A stretch of 64,000 bases of DNA from Ilyomonas limi (GCF_005233845.1 NZ_SZQL01000018.1:44145-108144), one strand, 5' to 3'; shown: positions 28,664 to 39,041, numbered from the stretch's first letter. Translations and numbers: made by a program. Notes: generated by a model from the letters alone, not told the origin.

Positions 28664-29467
28664 TTATTTACTTTTATTTTTAAACTCATAAAACCTTACC
28701 CAATCAATTTCCATTTCTACAGGTAAATTGTCAGGATCTATTTTTCCTACCCAATTGCCGCCAAGCTGCATATCAATGAGCAAATAATGTTTGCCATCTG
28801 CATACGGGAACTGCGCTTCTTTATCGGTTTTTATGCGTGGGTAGGTAAAGGTTTTCTTATCGTTTACATAAAACACAAGACTATCCACATATTTTTCTAC
28901 TGCATAGGTATTAAATTCGTTGGGATTGATAGCTGCGGTTGCGTAGTGTGGCGGATTGTCCTTGATGTTAAGCGTAACGGTGTAGTATGAATGAACGGTT
29001 TGATAAACGATACTATCAAAATTCAACCGTTCCATAATATCTATTTCGCCGCCTGCCGGCCATTCGGCATTTTCCGCCAGCATCCAGAAAGCCGGCCATG
29101 CACCTTTAGCCCCATTCAGTTTTGCCCTCACTGCTAAGCGTCCCAACCCAAAGACAACTTTATCTTTGGTGTACACTCCGCCGGTAAGATATGTTGAGGT
29201 GTCATCTGGCAAGCTATTGTTTTTAATGCCACGCAGTATCAGCTTTCCATTCCGCATACCATAACAAGAATCAAAATCACTCATGTGCCTGTTCCAGTCG
29301 CTGGTACCGCGAGGAATCTTTGACCACCTGGTAATATCAAACGATACCGGCTGGTTGAAATTTTCTTCCCACTGCAACGCACTTTTTTGTACGTAAGCAG
29401 GCTTTGAACATGCCCAAAAAAAAATCAATGCTGAAAGCACTGTAGCTGAAAGGAATTTTTTACTCAT
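28664..29467 (-). CDS. GH16 family beta-glucanase, lipoprotein
   Basis: 267 residues. The N-terminus is a lipoprotein signal (LSALIFFWACSKPAYVQK, with Cys as anchor). The catalytic signature is G-E-I-D-I-M-E-R, the GH16 E-x-D-x-x-E motif with the nucleophile and acid/base Glu, preceded by W-P-A-F-W-M-L. GH16 enzymes cleave internal beta-1,3 or beta-1,3/1,4 glucans and some galactans or agars. The place 285 bp upstream of susC, co-directional, suggests it belongs to the same utilisation locus. Beta-1,3-galactanase-like activity would fit the neighbourhood but cannot be read from the motif. Confidence 0.88.
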   Translation of the reverse strand: MSKKFLSATVLSALIFFWACSKPAYVQKSALQWEENFNQPVSFDITRWSKIPRGTSDWNRHMSDFDSCYGMRNGKLILRGIKNNSLPDDTSTYLTGGVYTKDKVVFGLGRLAVRAKLNGAKGAWPAFWMLAENAEWPAGGEIDIMERLNFDSIVYQTVHSYYTVTLNIKDNPPHYATAAINPNEFNTYAVEKYVDSLVFYVNDKKTFTYPRIKTDKEAQFPYADGKHYLLIDMQLGGNWVGKIDPDNLPVEMEIDWVRFYEFKNKSK

Positions 29468-29533
29468 TGAAAAACTATTTTAACAGAGATGTATTTGTTA
29501 CACAGCACGGACAATTTGTTTATAATAGATTTC

Positions 29534-30748
29534 CTATCGCATCATACGATACACTGTGCATGCATGTGCTTCGAGCTGATAAGAAAGCTTATCTGTTTTC
29601 TTTACAGTTTTGTTTTGAAAAACTTCTTTTGCAGCAGTAAAGGGTTTCCATATATCAAGGTCTTTTTGCAGGCTTAACAAACCAGACTTAGGGCTATTAC
29701 TTCTATTTAAAATACAAATAGCCACATCGCCATTAGCCAATTCTTTTTTCAATACCTGTATATCTTCCTTTTTATAAATTGTTTCTGCCTGTTTACCCAG
29801 GCTGTCCTGATTGACAGCAATAAGGTCTTTGTTGGTTAGCAACTGCAAGGTTTCTGCAGAAAGGTGGCGCAAATCGGAATTTACAATTAGCGGTGCAGCC
29901 AACATGCACCACAATGCAAAATGCGACTTGTATTCTGCCGGAGTACAACCTTTACCATTCGTGCCTGCATTGGAAGACGAACCTTTGCCATATAAACCCA
30001 CCATCAGCAAATCAGGGTCGTTCCAGCTGCCGGGGCCGGCATATTGCGTTAAGCCTTCCTGCTGGTCGAATACTTCCATAATGCCGGTAAGATTTTTATT
30101 ATTCGATTGCCAGGTATCCCGCAGGTCCCAGGTGGTTCTCCATAACTGTCCGCCTGCAGCGCTTGCCCAAAGCCAGGGCTTACGCTGTCCCCATTCGCAA
30201 ATGGCATATACAATAGGGCGACCTGTTGCCTTTAATGCATCGCCCATTTTTTTATAACGGGCAAATGCCGTTGTTACATCTTCCGGCGCATTACAGTAAT
30301 CGTATTTGAGATAATCAATACCCCACGAAGCAAATGTTTTTGCATCTAATTCTTCAAAGCCATAACTGCCTGTAACACCACCACAGGTAAGCGGCGCAGC
30401 ATCGGAATAAATACCCAGCTTTAATCCCTTTGAATGTACATAATCAGCCACCGCTTTCATCCCATTGGGAAAACGCACCGGATCGGCAATCAGCCTGTTT
30501 TTATTATCCCGTCCTCCTGTCCATAAATCATCAATGATAATGTACTTATAGCCTGCATCTTTCATTCCATTGGTAACCATCGCATCGGCTATTTCATGTA
30601 ACAGGGAATCACTTACTTTCTCTTCAAACAAATTCCAACTGTTCCAGCCCATAGGCGGCGTAGCACATAACATAGCAGTACTGTCTTGTGCTTTAATGGA
30701 AGTGTATGTTGCCAACAGCAGGCAGAAAAAAAGACAAATTGTTTTCAT
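29534..30748 (-). CDS. GH27 alpha-galactosidase, secreted
   Basis: 404 residues from ATG 30748; the two upstream in-frame start codons would only lengthen the positively charged end of the signal peptide MKTICLFFCLLLATYTSIKA. The family start P-P-M-G-W-N-S-W-N, the substrate loop D-D-L-W, the nucleophile in Y-L-K-Y-D-Y-C-N and the acid/base in W-D-L-R-D-T-W are all present. A C-terminal antiparallel beta domain follows (about 310-404). It releases terminal alpha-galactose, or possibly beta-L-arabinopyranose as some GH27 members do. It lies 66 bp upstream of the GH16 gene on the same strand. Confidence 0.93.
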   Translation of the reverse strand: MKTICLFFCLLLATYTSIKAQDSTAMLCATPPMGWNSWNLFEEKVSDSLLHEIADAMVTNGMKDAGYKYIIIDDLWTGGRDNKNRLIADPVRFPNGMKAVADYVHSKGLKLGIYSDAAPLTCGGVTGSYGFEELDAKTFASWGIDYLKYDYCNAPEDVTTAFARYKKMGDALKATGRPIVYAICEWGQRKPWLWASAAGGQLWRTTWDLRDTWQSNNKNLTGIMEVFDQQEGLTQYAGPGSWNDPDLLMVGLYGKGSSSNAGTNGKGCTPAEYKSHFALWCMLAAPLIVNSDLRHLSAETLQLLTNKDLIAVNQDSLGKQAETIYKKEDIQVLKKELANGDVAICILNRSNSPKSGLLSLQKDLDIWKPFTAAKEVFQNKTVKKTDKLSYQLEAHACTVYRMMR

Positions 30749-30933
30749 TCTCATCAACAAATTAATTTATAAAGTCAAAAACTATTTGGTAGTGTTCATA
30801 ATTGTATGGTAGCAGTTTTACCATGATAGCATCATAGGAACATAGAAAGAAACACATAAAAAAGTTATGTAAAATATTATGTTTCTATTGTGTTTATGTA
30901 GTTTGTTATGCAATTGAAAACATAGCAATTATT

Positions 30934-33213
30934 CTACTCATATCCATTCTTTAAAAGAATCATTCCGCCAGGATTGCAAGCGAGCGTTACAAATCCATCG
31001 CCGGTATTTTTTACTTCTACATTCCTTTGCGAAGCAATGACCATCGTTTTAAAAGGCAGCTTCAATTTGGTAGTACCACCTTTTTCCGAAATGACTTTTA
31101 CTTCATCTGTAATGCCATTTGTTTTTTTTGCACTTATTAAAAAAGCGCCTTCTGCTCTTAAACTATCAAATGAAACATTTTGCCAGGAGGAAGGCACCGC
31201 AGGAAAAACCTGTAGATATCCATTCCTGCTTTGTAATAATAATTCCTGCACACCTTGTGCAAAAGCAAAATTGCCTTCAAGTGTAAACGGGCGATACGTG
31301 AAGTTGGAATACTGTCCGCCTTTTTGATCGCCATTTAAATGGAAACTATTGGGTGAGCAAAAATTAGAAGCAAAGATTTGTAATTGTTTTACTGCTTTAT
31401 CCCCTTCGTACGCTCTTGCATACAAACAAGCCATCCAGGCAAATGAATATCCGCACCAGTTTTTGGTACCTTTTTCTTCCAACTGCTTAAAAGAATTATC
31501 AATAATTGTTTTATGCTTTGGATTATTTATATCCAATAATGCCAACGGATAAATTGCCATGTACGGCGATAGATGCCGGTGCGATTCATCTAAGTTTTGC
31601 CCCGGTGCTATGGTAAGTCCTGTTTCATTTACATCATAATCCGGTAACTGCTGAAGTACCTGTTGCCAGTGAGCAGCCTCGTCCGTCTTGCCCGATGCTT
31701 TTGCCACTTCGCTTGCTGCAGTGAATAAAAATTTTGCCAGCGATAAATCATAGTTTGTCCAGTTTAAAAACCATGCATTAACGTTATTGTCGTTATACTC
31801 CGGGCTTGAGCTTAATGGCAATTTTCGGATGCCGTTTTTTAATGGCGCAATGTTTTCCATGTAAGTAGCCACCTCATGAATGTAGGGATAAGCTCTGTTT
31901 TTCAGAAACTGTTCATCCATTGAATATTTCCATTGCCAGAAAAAATGCTGCGCACCCCACGCACCTATCGTTGGCGATAAGGAATATTGAATCCATCCAC
32001 CCATCGGTTCTCCATCAAGCGTAACTACCCCGGGAACATTCAAGCCTGCAACCCCGAAATATTGTTTGGTGTATTGCTGATTGTTTGGTTTGATTTTCCA
32101 TAACCAATCGGTATATGTTGCAGCTTCCTGCAAATGATTGCCGGTGTAAGAAGGCCAGTAACTGAGTTGCGTATTCAGGTCGTTGTGAAAATCCCCTTTC
32201 CATGGCGGAAGGCTGCCGTTATCTGCTGTCCATACAGCTTGCAAAGTGATTGCAGGTGCGCCTTTTCGGGACACACAACCCAACTTGTATTGTTCCAGAT
32301 AATATTGTTTTTCGAGCAATGTATCGGGAATATTGATGGATGATTGTGACCAGAAATTTTTCCACCAGTTTACATGCGCATCCCATTCTGTTGGCTCTGA
32401 TGCTTTAGCACTTAATGAGGAAAATACAGCGGGCTTATCATTCGAAATAGTCCAGGTGCCGATAATTTTATTATCCCGTATTTTTTTCCATTGTATCAAC
32501 ACCTCATAGTAGTGCCCGTTGTAAGTGGGTTGATGATACTGTATAGTATTTCCTGTTTGTGTAACAGTACCTTTTACATAACCAAGCTTTTGCAAACCTT
32601 CACCGGCATGGCTGTTATCATTTTCATGCTGAGTTTGATTGCCGGTATAATTAGGTGTGATAAGATGGGGTGCGATAAGTGCAGCTATTTTATCAACCGC
32701 TGCTGCAGGTACATGTTCAAAACTAAAATAGCCTTGAGGCTGTAATGCATGTATATAACAATTAAACACCACACCGTTTTGAAACTTTACAGTATTAAGC
32801 GCAGTTTTAATATCGAGTACATTGGAGACTACAATTCCAAGAGAGCTAATGTCAAACTCTATGGCAGCCGCCGGCAGTTTGGTGGGATAAACAGTATTAT
32901 CATAAGGCGCATCGCCGAGTGCATGTACAGTATCATAATCATTTGCCAATACATGTTGTGTAACCCATTTGAAATTAAATGCAGAAAGGTCTAATGCTTT
33001 GCGCTCATCCCACAAGTCTGCCCTGTCAAGCGAAAGCCGCAGCCTGCTATCTTTTTGCCAAACCAAAGCGCCCAGCATACCATTGCCCAATGGCATTGCT
33101 TCGTCCCATCTTGTTGCCAGATGCTTGAACTGCAAGTTATATGCAGGCTCCGGCTGGGCAGATAACTTCAGCACACAAAAAATACAACAAAAAAGAGTAA
33201 TTATTTTTTTCAT
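30934..33213 (-). CDS. GH95-like alpha-L-fucosidase / alpha-L-galactosidase, secreted
   Basis: 759 residues with signal peptide MKKIITLFCCIFCVLKLSAQ. It opens with W-D-E-A-M-P-L-G-N-G-M-L-G-A-L-V and a later block L-Q-A-V-W-T, then P-P-W-K-G-D-F-H-N-D-L-N-T-Q, corresponding to the GH95 beta-sandwich and (alpha/alpha)6 barrel. GH95 enzymes remove alpha-1,2-L-fucose or alpha-L-galactose, both found in xyloglucan and rhamnogalacturonan II. The usual G-I-W is V-W here and W-K-G-D-F-H-N-D replaces the more common W-x-x-x-Y-x-x-N-I-N, so this is a diverged branch and the specificity is uncertain. Confidence 0.75.
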   Translation of the reverse strand: MKKIITLFCCIFCVLKLSAQPEPAYNLQFKHLATRWDEAMPLGNGMLGALVWQKDSRLRLSLDRADLWDERKALDLSAFNFKWVTQHVLANDYDTVHALGDAPYDNTVYPTKLPAAAIEFDISSLGIVVSNVLDIKTALNTVKFQNGVVFNCYIHALQPQGYFSFEHVPAAAVDKIAALIAPHLITPNYTGNQTQHENDNSHAGEGLQKLGYVKGTVTQTGNTIQYHQPTYNGHYYEVLIQWKKIRDNKIIGTWTISNDKPAVFSSLSAKASEPTEWDAHVNWWKNFWSQSSINIPDTLLEKQYYLEQYKLGCVSRKGAPAITLQAVWTADNGSLPPWKGDFHNDLNTQLSYWPSYTGNHLQEAATYTDWLWKIKPNNQQYTKQYFGVAGLNVPGVVTLDGEPMGGWIQYSLSPTIGAWGAQHFFWQWKYSMDEQFLKNRAYPYIHEVATYMENIAPLKNGIRKLPLSSSPEYNDNNVNAWFLNWTNYDLSLAKFLFTAASEVAKASGKTDEAAHWQQVLQQLPDYDVNETGLTIAPGQNLDESHRHLSPYMAIYPLALLDINNPKHKTIIDNSFKQLEEKGTKNWCGYSFAWMACLYARAYEGDKAVKQLQIFASNFCSPNSFHLNGDQKGGQYSNFTYRPFTLEGNFAFAQGVQELLLQSRNGYLQVFPAVPSSWQNVSFDSLRAEGAFLISAKKTNGITDEVKVISEKGGTTKLKLPFKTMVIASQRNVEVKNTGDGFVTLACNPGGMILLKNGYE

Positions 33214-33466
33214 CAGTTACTATTTAAAATCTGCGGTTTACTGGTAAGGGCCAATAAAGCAACCATTACTAACAGTCTTTTATGTCCTATTACCGTATAA
33301 GTATCCATCTTATTGTTTAACCGGATTGCTATCAGCAATGCTGCTTCCCTTTCAGGCTGACATACCAAAATTAGCCTTGCCTCCGATAAAATTACCAGCC
33401 CTCTATCTGTATTGTCTTTTTAGCTTTACAGATGAACAAAAGTCTTAAAATACATTTCAGCATACA

Positions 33467-33688
33467 TTACTTTACTTCTGCCTTTGCCTGCTGAACCGGA
33501 TGTACCCTTACATCTGCAAATGAAAAAGTCTTACCCTGCCAATCTTTGCCTAACGTTGCTTTCAGTGGTTTTTTATCTATATAAATCAGTTTATGCGAGC
33601 CTTGGAAAACAGCACGCCACGTAATCGTTTTTTGTCCGTTATTACTGAGCGAAGACTTCTTTTTACCTGAATGAGTTAGGTTGATCAT
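33467..33688 (-). CDS. Orphan 73-residue reading, probably the 3' remnant of a secreted protein
   Basis: The minus strand reads MINLTHSGKKKSSLSNNGQK to FADVRVHPVQQAKAEVK. The same frame is open for ten codons further upstream (T-Y-N-V-P-V-C-G-T) until a TAA. It has no signal peptide and looks like the end of a beta-rich carbohydrate-active protein, with GKDWQGKTFSFADVRVHPV resembling a jelly-roll strand pattern. I do not recognise the family. Because it is isolated between two larger genes and starts mid-domain, it may be a remnant and not an active gene. Confidence 0.3.
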   Translation of the reverse strand: MINLTHSGKKKSSLSNNGQKTITWRAVFQGSHKLIYIDKKPLKATLGKDWQGKTFSFADVRVHPVQQAKAEVK

Positions 33689-34249
33689 CGTGCCGCAAAC
33701 AGGTACATTATACGTTTAATACTTCACTACTTGTCAAAATACGTTTAGTAAAGTAAGTAAACCAACACCTTTAGATTAAAACATATACCGTATGATTTAT
33801 GCACAAAAATGCACAATAGATTGCTGTCTGCACTCATCCCTCTCTCTGGCCAATGCCCGGCTGCCTAAGCACCTCATCACACAACCCTTAAGATAACTGG
33901 TGGTTATTATGCAACCCATAGCGATTGCTGCGCTAAACATAGTTATTGCAAGCAATAAATCCGGATTATTATTGAACAGCAGTGCGCTTGTTATTTAGCT
34001 GCCTTCCTGTTATGATAACCAATAGGCGCTCCTCCCCTGCCGCTGTATGTGAACCGATTAGCTGGATAGAGATTGATTGGCCATTTACATGTAAAAGTCA
34101 TCATTAAACGCAAAGATTGCTTATCTGTTGTGACTTCATTTTTACCTCCCTCTAAAAAAAATTTCACCTCTTTTTTCATCTGCCTTATAACATTGCTACA
34201 TTGCAGCAAACTAAGGTAATCCGCCTTCGTTTTTTAATTTCCATTGCTT
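33689..34249. other. Divergent promoter region, 560 bp, nothing clear
   Basis: AT-rich region before the plus-strand hydrolase gene. It contains two ATACGTTTA motifs (around 33710 and 33740) that could be sites for a regulator, but no supported gene, terminator or RNA. Confidence 0.4.
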
Positions 34250-36700
34250 ATGAAAATTTATAGAATAGGCGCTTTATGCAGTTGCGTATTGTTACATTCT
34301 TTTTCTTTTTCGCAGGATACTGTCTCACTAACAAAGGCACTCGCCTTAAGAGATGCTTACCACTACGGCAGAGAAGCTGTATATACCGATGCGCTGGCAT
34401 ATCAGTTATTTAGCAATACGCTGCAGCAACCATTAGCAGGGCAAGCGCTTGATATAAATGCTAAAGCCGACTCTTTAAAGTGGGAAGCTGCTACAGCCGA
34501 CAGCAACAATATATTCAGCAGCCGCGGACGCTACTTCAACAATCGTTATTTATATTTTACATACAGGGCAGATAAAGAAGGCGCTGCTATACTCAACACT
34601 ACCGGCAGCAGCAGTGTATTTGTAAACGGTGTATTACATGCCGGAGACCCTTACGGTGCAGGCTGGCTCAACATTCCGGTATGGCTTAAAAAGGGAGAAA
34701 ATCAAATCATAATCCGTGCTTATGGAAGAACAAAGGTCAATATCATCAAACCAAAAAAGCTTATTAGCCTGCAGGTGAGTGATGCTACTCTGCCCGGCAT
34801 TGTTTTAAAACAGCAGGATAGCCTGTTGAAAGGTGCAATAGTGGTGCTCAATGCTACAAAACAGCCATTAATCAATTATACAATTACAAGCACCATCGCA
34901 GGCAAACAAAGTGTAACCAGCCTGCCTGTTGTACCTGCCATAAGCAGCCGCAAGGTTATCTTTACAATTGATCCATCGGCTGTTGATGCTACTGGCAAAT
35001 ATGATTGTGTATTAAAACTAACCGGTGCAAATGCAGCAGACCAGCAAACAATTACTATTGAAGCAGTGAATGCTACAGACAGGTACAACAATACTTTTAT
35101 AAGTAATATAGATGGCAGCCTGCAGTATTTCGCAGTTACTCCGCAGCGTTCCAGGAATACAGCTAACAGTGCATTGTTTTTATCGGTACATGGTGCCGGC
35201 GTAGAAGCCACAGGACAAGCCGCTGCTTACGATTATAAAGACTGGGGCACTTTGGTAGCAGCTACCAACCGCCGTCCGCGTGGTTTTAACTGGGAAGACT
35301 GGGGACGAATAGATGCGCTTGAAGTACTGGATATTGCTACCCAAAAATTTAATCCCGATCCGGAACATATTTTTCTTACCGGACATTCTATGGGCGGGCA
35401 TGGCACCTGGTTTTTAGGCGCCACTTATCCCGATAAATGGGCTTCCATTGGTCCATGTTCGGGTTATCCTTCACTCAAAGATTATGGCTCTGCTGATGGT
35501 AAAATTCCCGACAGCAGCCGTCTGCCGGCAGAAAAAATGGTATTGCGTGCCGGCAATCAAAGTGATGTACTAAAACTTATTCACAACTATAAGCCATTTG
35601 GTGTGTATGTGTTGCATGGCGATTCGGACCATGTAGTGCCTGTACAGTTTGCACGGCAAATGCGCGACTCTTTGGGTACTTTTCACACCGACTTTGCATA
35701 CCACGAGGTGCCCGGCGCAGAGCATTGGTATGGCAATCAGAGCGTGGACTGGCCAGCATTATTTCAGTTTTTTAAGGATCGCCAGCGCCTGCCCGATAGT
35801 GCGGTAAACGAAATTGATTTTATTACTTCCAGTCCTGGCATTTCTGCTGCTTATCGTTGGGCATCGGTGCTGCAGCAAATTCATCCGCTGCAGTACAGTC
35901 ATATTGTATTAAGAAGATACTTAGATAAAGACTCTATAGCTGGTACTACCGAAAATGTGCAGGTCTTACAACTTAATTTGAAAGATTTCGAAAGAAATAA
36001 ACCTGTAAAAATACAGTTAGACAGTTTGAATACGCTTACTATAACTGCAGCAGGCAATACGAACATAATTTATTTAAAGCGGAATAATGATACCTGGATA
36101 ATTGCAAGCAGACCAGATGAAACAGAAAAGAATCCTTTACGCTATGGCACCTTCAAGGAAGCGTTTAACAACAGGATGGTTTTTGTGTATAGTACCGGTG
36201 GTACTAAAGAAGAAAATGAAAATACGTACCACAAAGCCATTTACGATGCTGAAAGCTGGTACTATCGCGGTAATGGAGCAGTAGATATAATTGCCGATAA
36301 AGATTATACACCTGCAAAATATAAAGGACGAAACATCATCATTTATGGTAATGCCAACACCAATAGTGCATGGAAAACCTTGCTGGCAAACTGTCCGCTG
36401 CAGGTAAGCAGAGGCAAAATAACAGCAGGTGATAAATCATGGGCGGGCGATGACCTCGGTGCTTATTTTGTATGGCCGCAGGCAGATGCGCTTACCAGCG
36501 TAGGTGTAGTTGCAGGCACCGGCATTAAAGGTATGAATGCAGCTTCCGCCAATCAGTATTTCGCTGGCGGCAGCGGCTTCCCCGACTTTATGGTTTTCAG
36601 GCTTGCCATGCTAAAAGATGGCGCTAAAGCCATACAACTTGCCGGCTATTTTGATAATAATTGGAAATTGAGTAATAGTGAGATGGTGGCCACTGAATAA
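34250..36700 (+). CDS. Secreted alpha/beta hydrolase of prolyl-oligopeptidase type (possible carbohydrate esterase)
   Basis: 816 residues; the start at 34250 (MKIYRIGALCSCVLLHSFSF) gives a proper signal peptide, the two upstream codons begin on TTG. The nucleophile elbow reads T-G-H-S-M-G-G-H-G-T, with the Asp in G-D-S-D-H-V-V-P and the His in P-G-A-E-H-W-Y, so the Ser-Asp-His triad is complete in a central domain (about 300-510). The N-terminal 200 residues form a jelly-roll-like part and the C-terminal 300 residues are beta-rich. Its place in the pectin region suggests acetyl or feruloyl ester removal rather than peptidase work, but this is inference. It ends convergently, overlapping the next gene by 55 bp. 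Confidence 0.8.
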   Translation: MKIYRIGALCSCVLLHSFSFSQDTVSLTKALALRDAYHYGREAVYTDALAYQLFSNTLQQPLAGQALDINAKADSLKWEAATADSNNIFSSRGRYFNNRYLYFTYRADKEGAAILNTTGSSSVFVNGVLHAGDPYGAGWLNIPVWLKKGENQIIIRAYGRTKVNIIKPKKLISLQVSDATLPGIVLKQQDSLLKGAIVVLNATKQPLINYTITSTIAGKQSVTSLPVVPAISSRKVIFTIDPSAVDATGKYDCVLKLTGANAADQQTITIEAVNATDRYNNTFISNIDGSLQYFAVTPQRSRNTANSALFLSVHGAGVEATGQAAAYDYKDWGTLVAATNRRPRGFNWEDWGRIDALEVLDIATQKFNPDPEHIFLTGHSMGGHGTWFLGATYPDKWASIGPCSGYPSLKDYGSADGKIPDSSRLPAEKMVLRAGNQSDVLKLIHNYKPFGVYVLHGDSDHVVPVQFARQMRDSLGTFHTDFAYHEVPGAEHWYGNQSVDWPALFQFFKDRQRLPDSAVNEIDFITSSPGISAAYRWASVLQQIHPLQYSHIVLRRYLDKDSIAGTTENVQVLQLNLKDFERNKPVKIQLDSLNTLTITAAGNTNIIYLKRNNDTWIIASRPDETEKNPLRYGTFKEAFNNRMVFVYSTGGTKEENENTYHKAIYDAESWYYRGNGAVDIIADKDYTPAKYKGRNIIIYGNANTNSAWKTLLANCPLQVSRGKITAGDKSWAGDDLGAYFVWPQADALTSVGVVAGTGIKGMNAASANQYFAGGSGFPDFMVFRLAMLKDGAKAIQLAGYFDNNWKLSNSEMVATE

Positions 36701-38040
36701 CTCTTGAGACTTTCATCAAACGTCATTTTTTTTCTGTCAGTACCTTTTGCAGCTTCTCTTTCCCTGTCTTCCGAATGAAAGATCATCCGTAGAAACTGGT
36801 CTTTGGTAAGGTAAGCAATCGTCCAGCCATAGAGTGTTTTAATTTTGTTGTTGTAATTGACGAGTGATATGAGGTGTATAAACAACCAGCTTAACAATCC
36901 AGGCAATCCGCCAAAGTGCAGTTTGTGTTTGAAGAGGTCTGCCACCGCATAGTTTCTGCCAATGATTGCCATCTCACCTCTATCAAAATAATCGAAGGGT
37001 TTCATCGGTTTGCCTTCTGCAAGGCGTTTCAGGTTTTTCGCCAGTTGCGTTCCCTGCTGAATGGCAGGCTGCGCTAACTGTGGGTGTCCCTGCGGGTAAG
37101 CAGCATCACCAAACTGAATGCTGATATCGCCAACCGCATACACATTATCATAGCCCTGCACCCTGTTGTAATCATCCGTTATCATGCGGTTACCTTTATT
37201 GATGCTACTGATGGAAATACCATCGAATGTATTGGCTATAACACCGGCTGCCCAGATAAGTGTTTTGGCTTCAATGATACTGCCGTCTGACAGGTGCACT
37301 TTATCATTTTCGAAAGAATCAACTCTTGTGCTGAGTTTCACATGCACACCCATTTTTGTCAGCCTTTTCAAGGCATCGGCATGTGATTGGTCGCTCATGG
37401 GCTGCAGCAGATTGGGTGCTCCATCTACTACATGAATCTCCGTTCCTATGCTTTGCAATTCAGGATAATCTTTGCCAAAAATGTACTGCTTAAATTCAGC
37501 CAGCATACCGGCTACTTCTACGCCTGTTGGCCCGCCACCTGCAATAACCACGGTAAGTAGTCTCTTTCGTTCCGCCGGATCTGTTTCAACAGATGCTTTC
37601 TCCAATACTTTAATAAGCTCATTGCGCATTAGCAAAGCGTCATCAATGCCCTTTAATGAAAAAGCATTTCGCTGTATTACTTCATTGCCAAAGAAGTTGG
37701 TCTTAGAGCCGGCAGCCAGTACCAGTATATCATACGTCAATACGGCACCATCATGCAGATAAACGCTATTGGTAGCTGTATCAATGGAAGTTACAGTTGC
37801 CATCCTGAAATAAATGCCTTTGTTTCTAAACAACTTGCGGAATGGATAACTGATACTGGACGGCTCTAAAAAACTGGTGGCCACCTGGTATAGGAGCGGC
37901 GTAAAATAGTTGTAGTTATTTTTGTCAATTAATGTAATATCATAATAATTGCTGTTATATAGATGCCTGATAAAGTTGAGCCCCGCAAAGCCGCCGCCTG
38001 CAACAACGATGTGCTTTTTATTTGCTTTTATCGTATTCAT
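36646..38040 (-). CDS. ndh: Type II NADH:quinone oxidoreductase-like flavoprotein
   Basis: 464 residues. The FAD-binding start reads VVAGGGFAGLNFIRHL, the NADH-binding motif V-I-A-G-G-G-P-T-G-V-E-V-A-G is central, and the second FAD motif is V-Y-A-V-G-D-I-S. After it comes Q-P-A-I-Q-Q-G, a quinone-site-type motif in NDH-2 proteins. The C-terminus has an amphipathic hydrophobic segment for membrane attachment (LPGLLSWLFIHLISLVNY). It transfers electrons from NADH to quinone without proton pumping. A convergent 55-bp overlap exists with the plus-strand hydrolase. It lies at the 3' end of a co-directional group of oxidoreductases and hydrolases. Confidence 0.9.
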   Translation of the reverse strand: MNTIKANKKHIVVAGGGFAGLNFIRHLYNSNYYDITLIDKNNYNYFTPLLYQVATSFLEPSSISYPFRKLFRNKGIYFRMATVTSIDTATNSVYLHDGAVLTYDILVLAAGSKTNFFGNEVIQRNAFSLKGIDDALLMRNELIKVLEKASVETDPAERKRLLTVVIAGGGPTGVEVAGMLAEFKQYIFGKDYPELQSIGTEIHVVDGAPNLLQPMSDQSHADALKRLTKMGVHVKLSTRVDSFENDKVHLSDGSIIEAKTLIWAAGVIANTFDGISISSINKGNRMITDDYNRVQGYDNVYAVGDISIQFGDAAYPQGHPQLAQPAIQQGTQLAKNLKRLAEGKPMKPFDYFDRGEMAIIGRNYAVADLFKHKLHFGGLPGLLSWLFIHLISLVNYNNKIKTLYGWTIAYLTKDQFLRMIFHSEDREREAAKGTDRKKMTFDESLKSYSVATISLLLNFQLLSK

Positions 38041-38196
38041 ATCAGTATGTTTGAATAATGATTATCTGTAAATAAAACTGCTCAAGCTGGCAACTTTGCC
38101 AGGCCGCTCCCATCCGGTAATCAATACATTTGCGCTTCACAAAGGTATTCCAATAGTAATTTCAATAAAGTTTATAATTGATACCGGTTTCACTCC

Positions 38197-38973
38197 TTAC
38201 AATGCCTGCGTTGCGCTAATAATGAAATCTGCTACCTTATTCGGCTGCGATACCATAGGAACATGACTCGATGTAAGCTCCAGCGTTTTTGCTTTGATCA
38301 TCTTTGCTTCTGCTCTTGCCAAATCAGGAGTTACCATATAATCTTCTGTACCAATGATAGCCCATGATGGTTTTATTTTCCAGGCTGCATTGGTTATTTT
38401 ACGTGTTGTAGCTACTGCTGCCCAGGGAACCTGGGTGGCAAATATTACTTTTCTTTCTTCTTCGGGAAGGTCCTGGGCAAAATAGGAATTGATTCCTTTT
38501 AAAGAGAGCGACAAAAAGCCTGAAGCGTCCTGTTTAAACTCAGCACTGCCTGGTGCCTGTGGAAATGCACTTACAACATCTCCTACAGATTGTTGGTCGT
38601 TTGGTATCAACGCACATACATAAAGCAGTCCGGCTACTTCAGGATCGTTGCCCGCTTCGGTAATAACCATTCCGCCATAGGAATGTCCTACTAACAATAC
38701 CGGTCCATCCATGAGTGCAATAGCACGTTTGGTAGCTGCCACATCATCTTCCAATGAAGTGAGCGGGTTTTGCACCGCAATTACATTAAGCCCTTTGGCA
38801 TGTAACAAGGGAATAACCTTTGCCCAACTGGAACCATCGGCAAAAGCGCCATGTACTAATACTACATTTTTTACTCCTTTTGTTATAGATTGAGCCGGTG
38901 CAGGTTGTGGCCGGGATAAAATGGCAGCTTCTGCAATTGAAGCATCTGATGAAAATTCTTGTAATGTAGACAT
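38197..38973 (-). CDS. Alpha/beta hydrolase (EstC-like)
   Basis: 258 residues, single domain. Oxyanion-hole block V-L-V-H-G-A-F-A-D-G-S-S-W and nucleophile elbow V-G-H-S-Y-G-G-M-V are clear, and the late TSSHVPMVSQP carries the catalytic His. This is the EstC/pyrethroid-hydrolase-like branch of small esterases. There is no signal peptide, although the first 30 residues (before TKGVKNVVLVHG) are extra compared with the domain. It is probably part of the group controlled from the sigma-54 promoter at 42.8 kb. Substrate unknown; aromatic esters or lipids are typical for the branch. Confidence 0.85.
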   Translation of the reverse strand: MSTLQEFSSDASIAEAAILSRPQPAPAQSITKGVKNVVLVHGAFADGSSWAKVIPLLHAKGLNVIAVQNPLTSLEDDVAATKRAIALMDGPVLLVGHSYGGMVITEAGNDPEVAGLLYVCALIPNDQQSVGDVVSAFPQAPGSAEFKQDASGFLSLSLKGINSYFAQDLPEEERKVIFATQVPWAAVATTRKITNAAWKIKPSWAIIGTEDYMVTPDLARAEAKMIKAKTLELTSSHVPMVSQPNKVADFIISATQAL

Positions 38974-39041
38974 AAAACTTGTTTTTTTGATTAAGAATTG
39001 TTGAATTACAAAACCGTTTGTAGCAGTACTTGTTTGCCAGC

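Noticed and set aside
36102..36284. Short plus-strand frame inside the alpha/beta hydrolase
   Set aside because: Out-of-frame reading of an intact gene.
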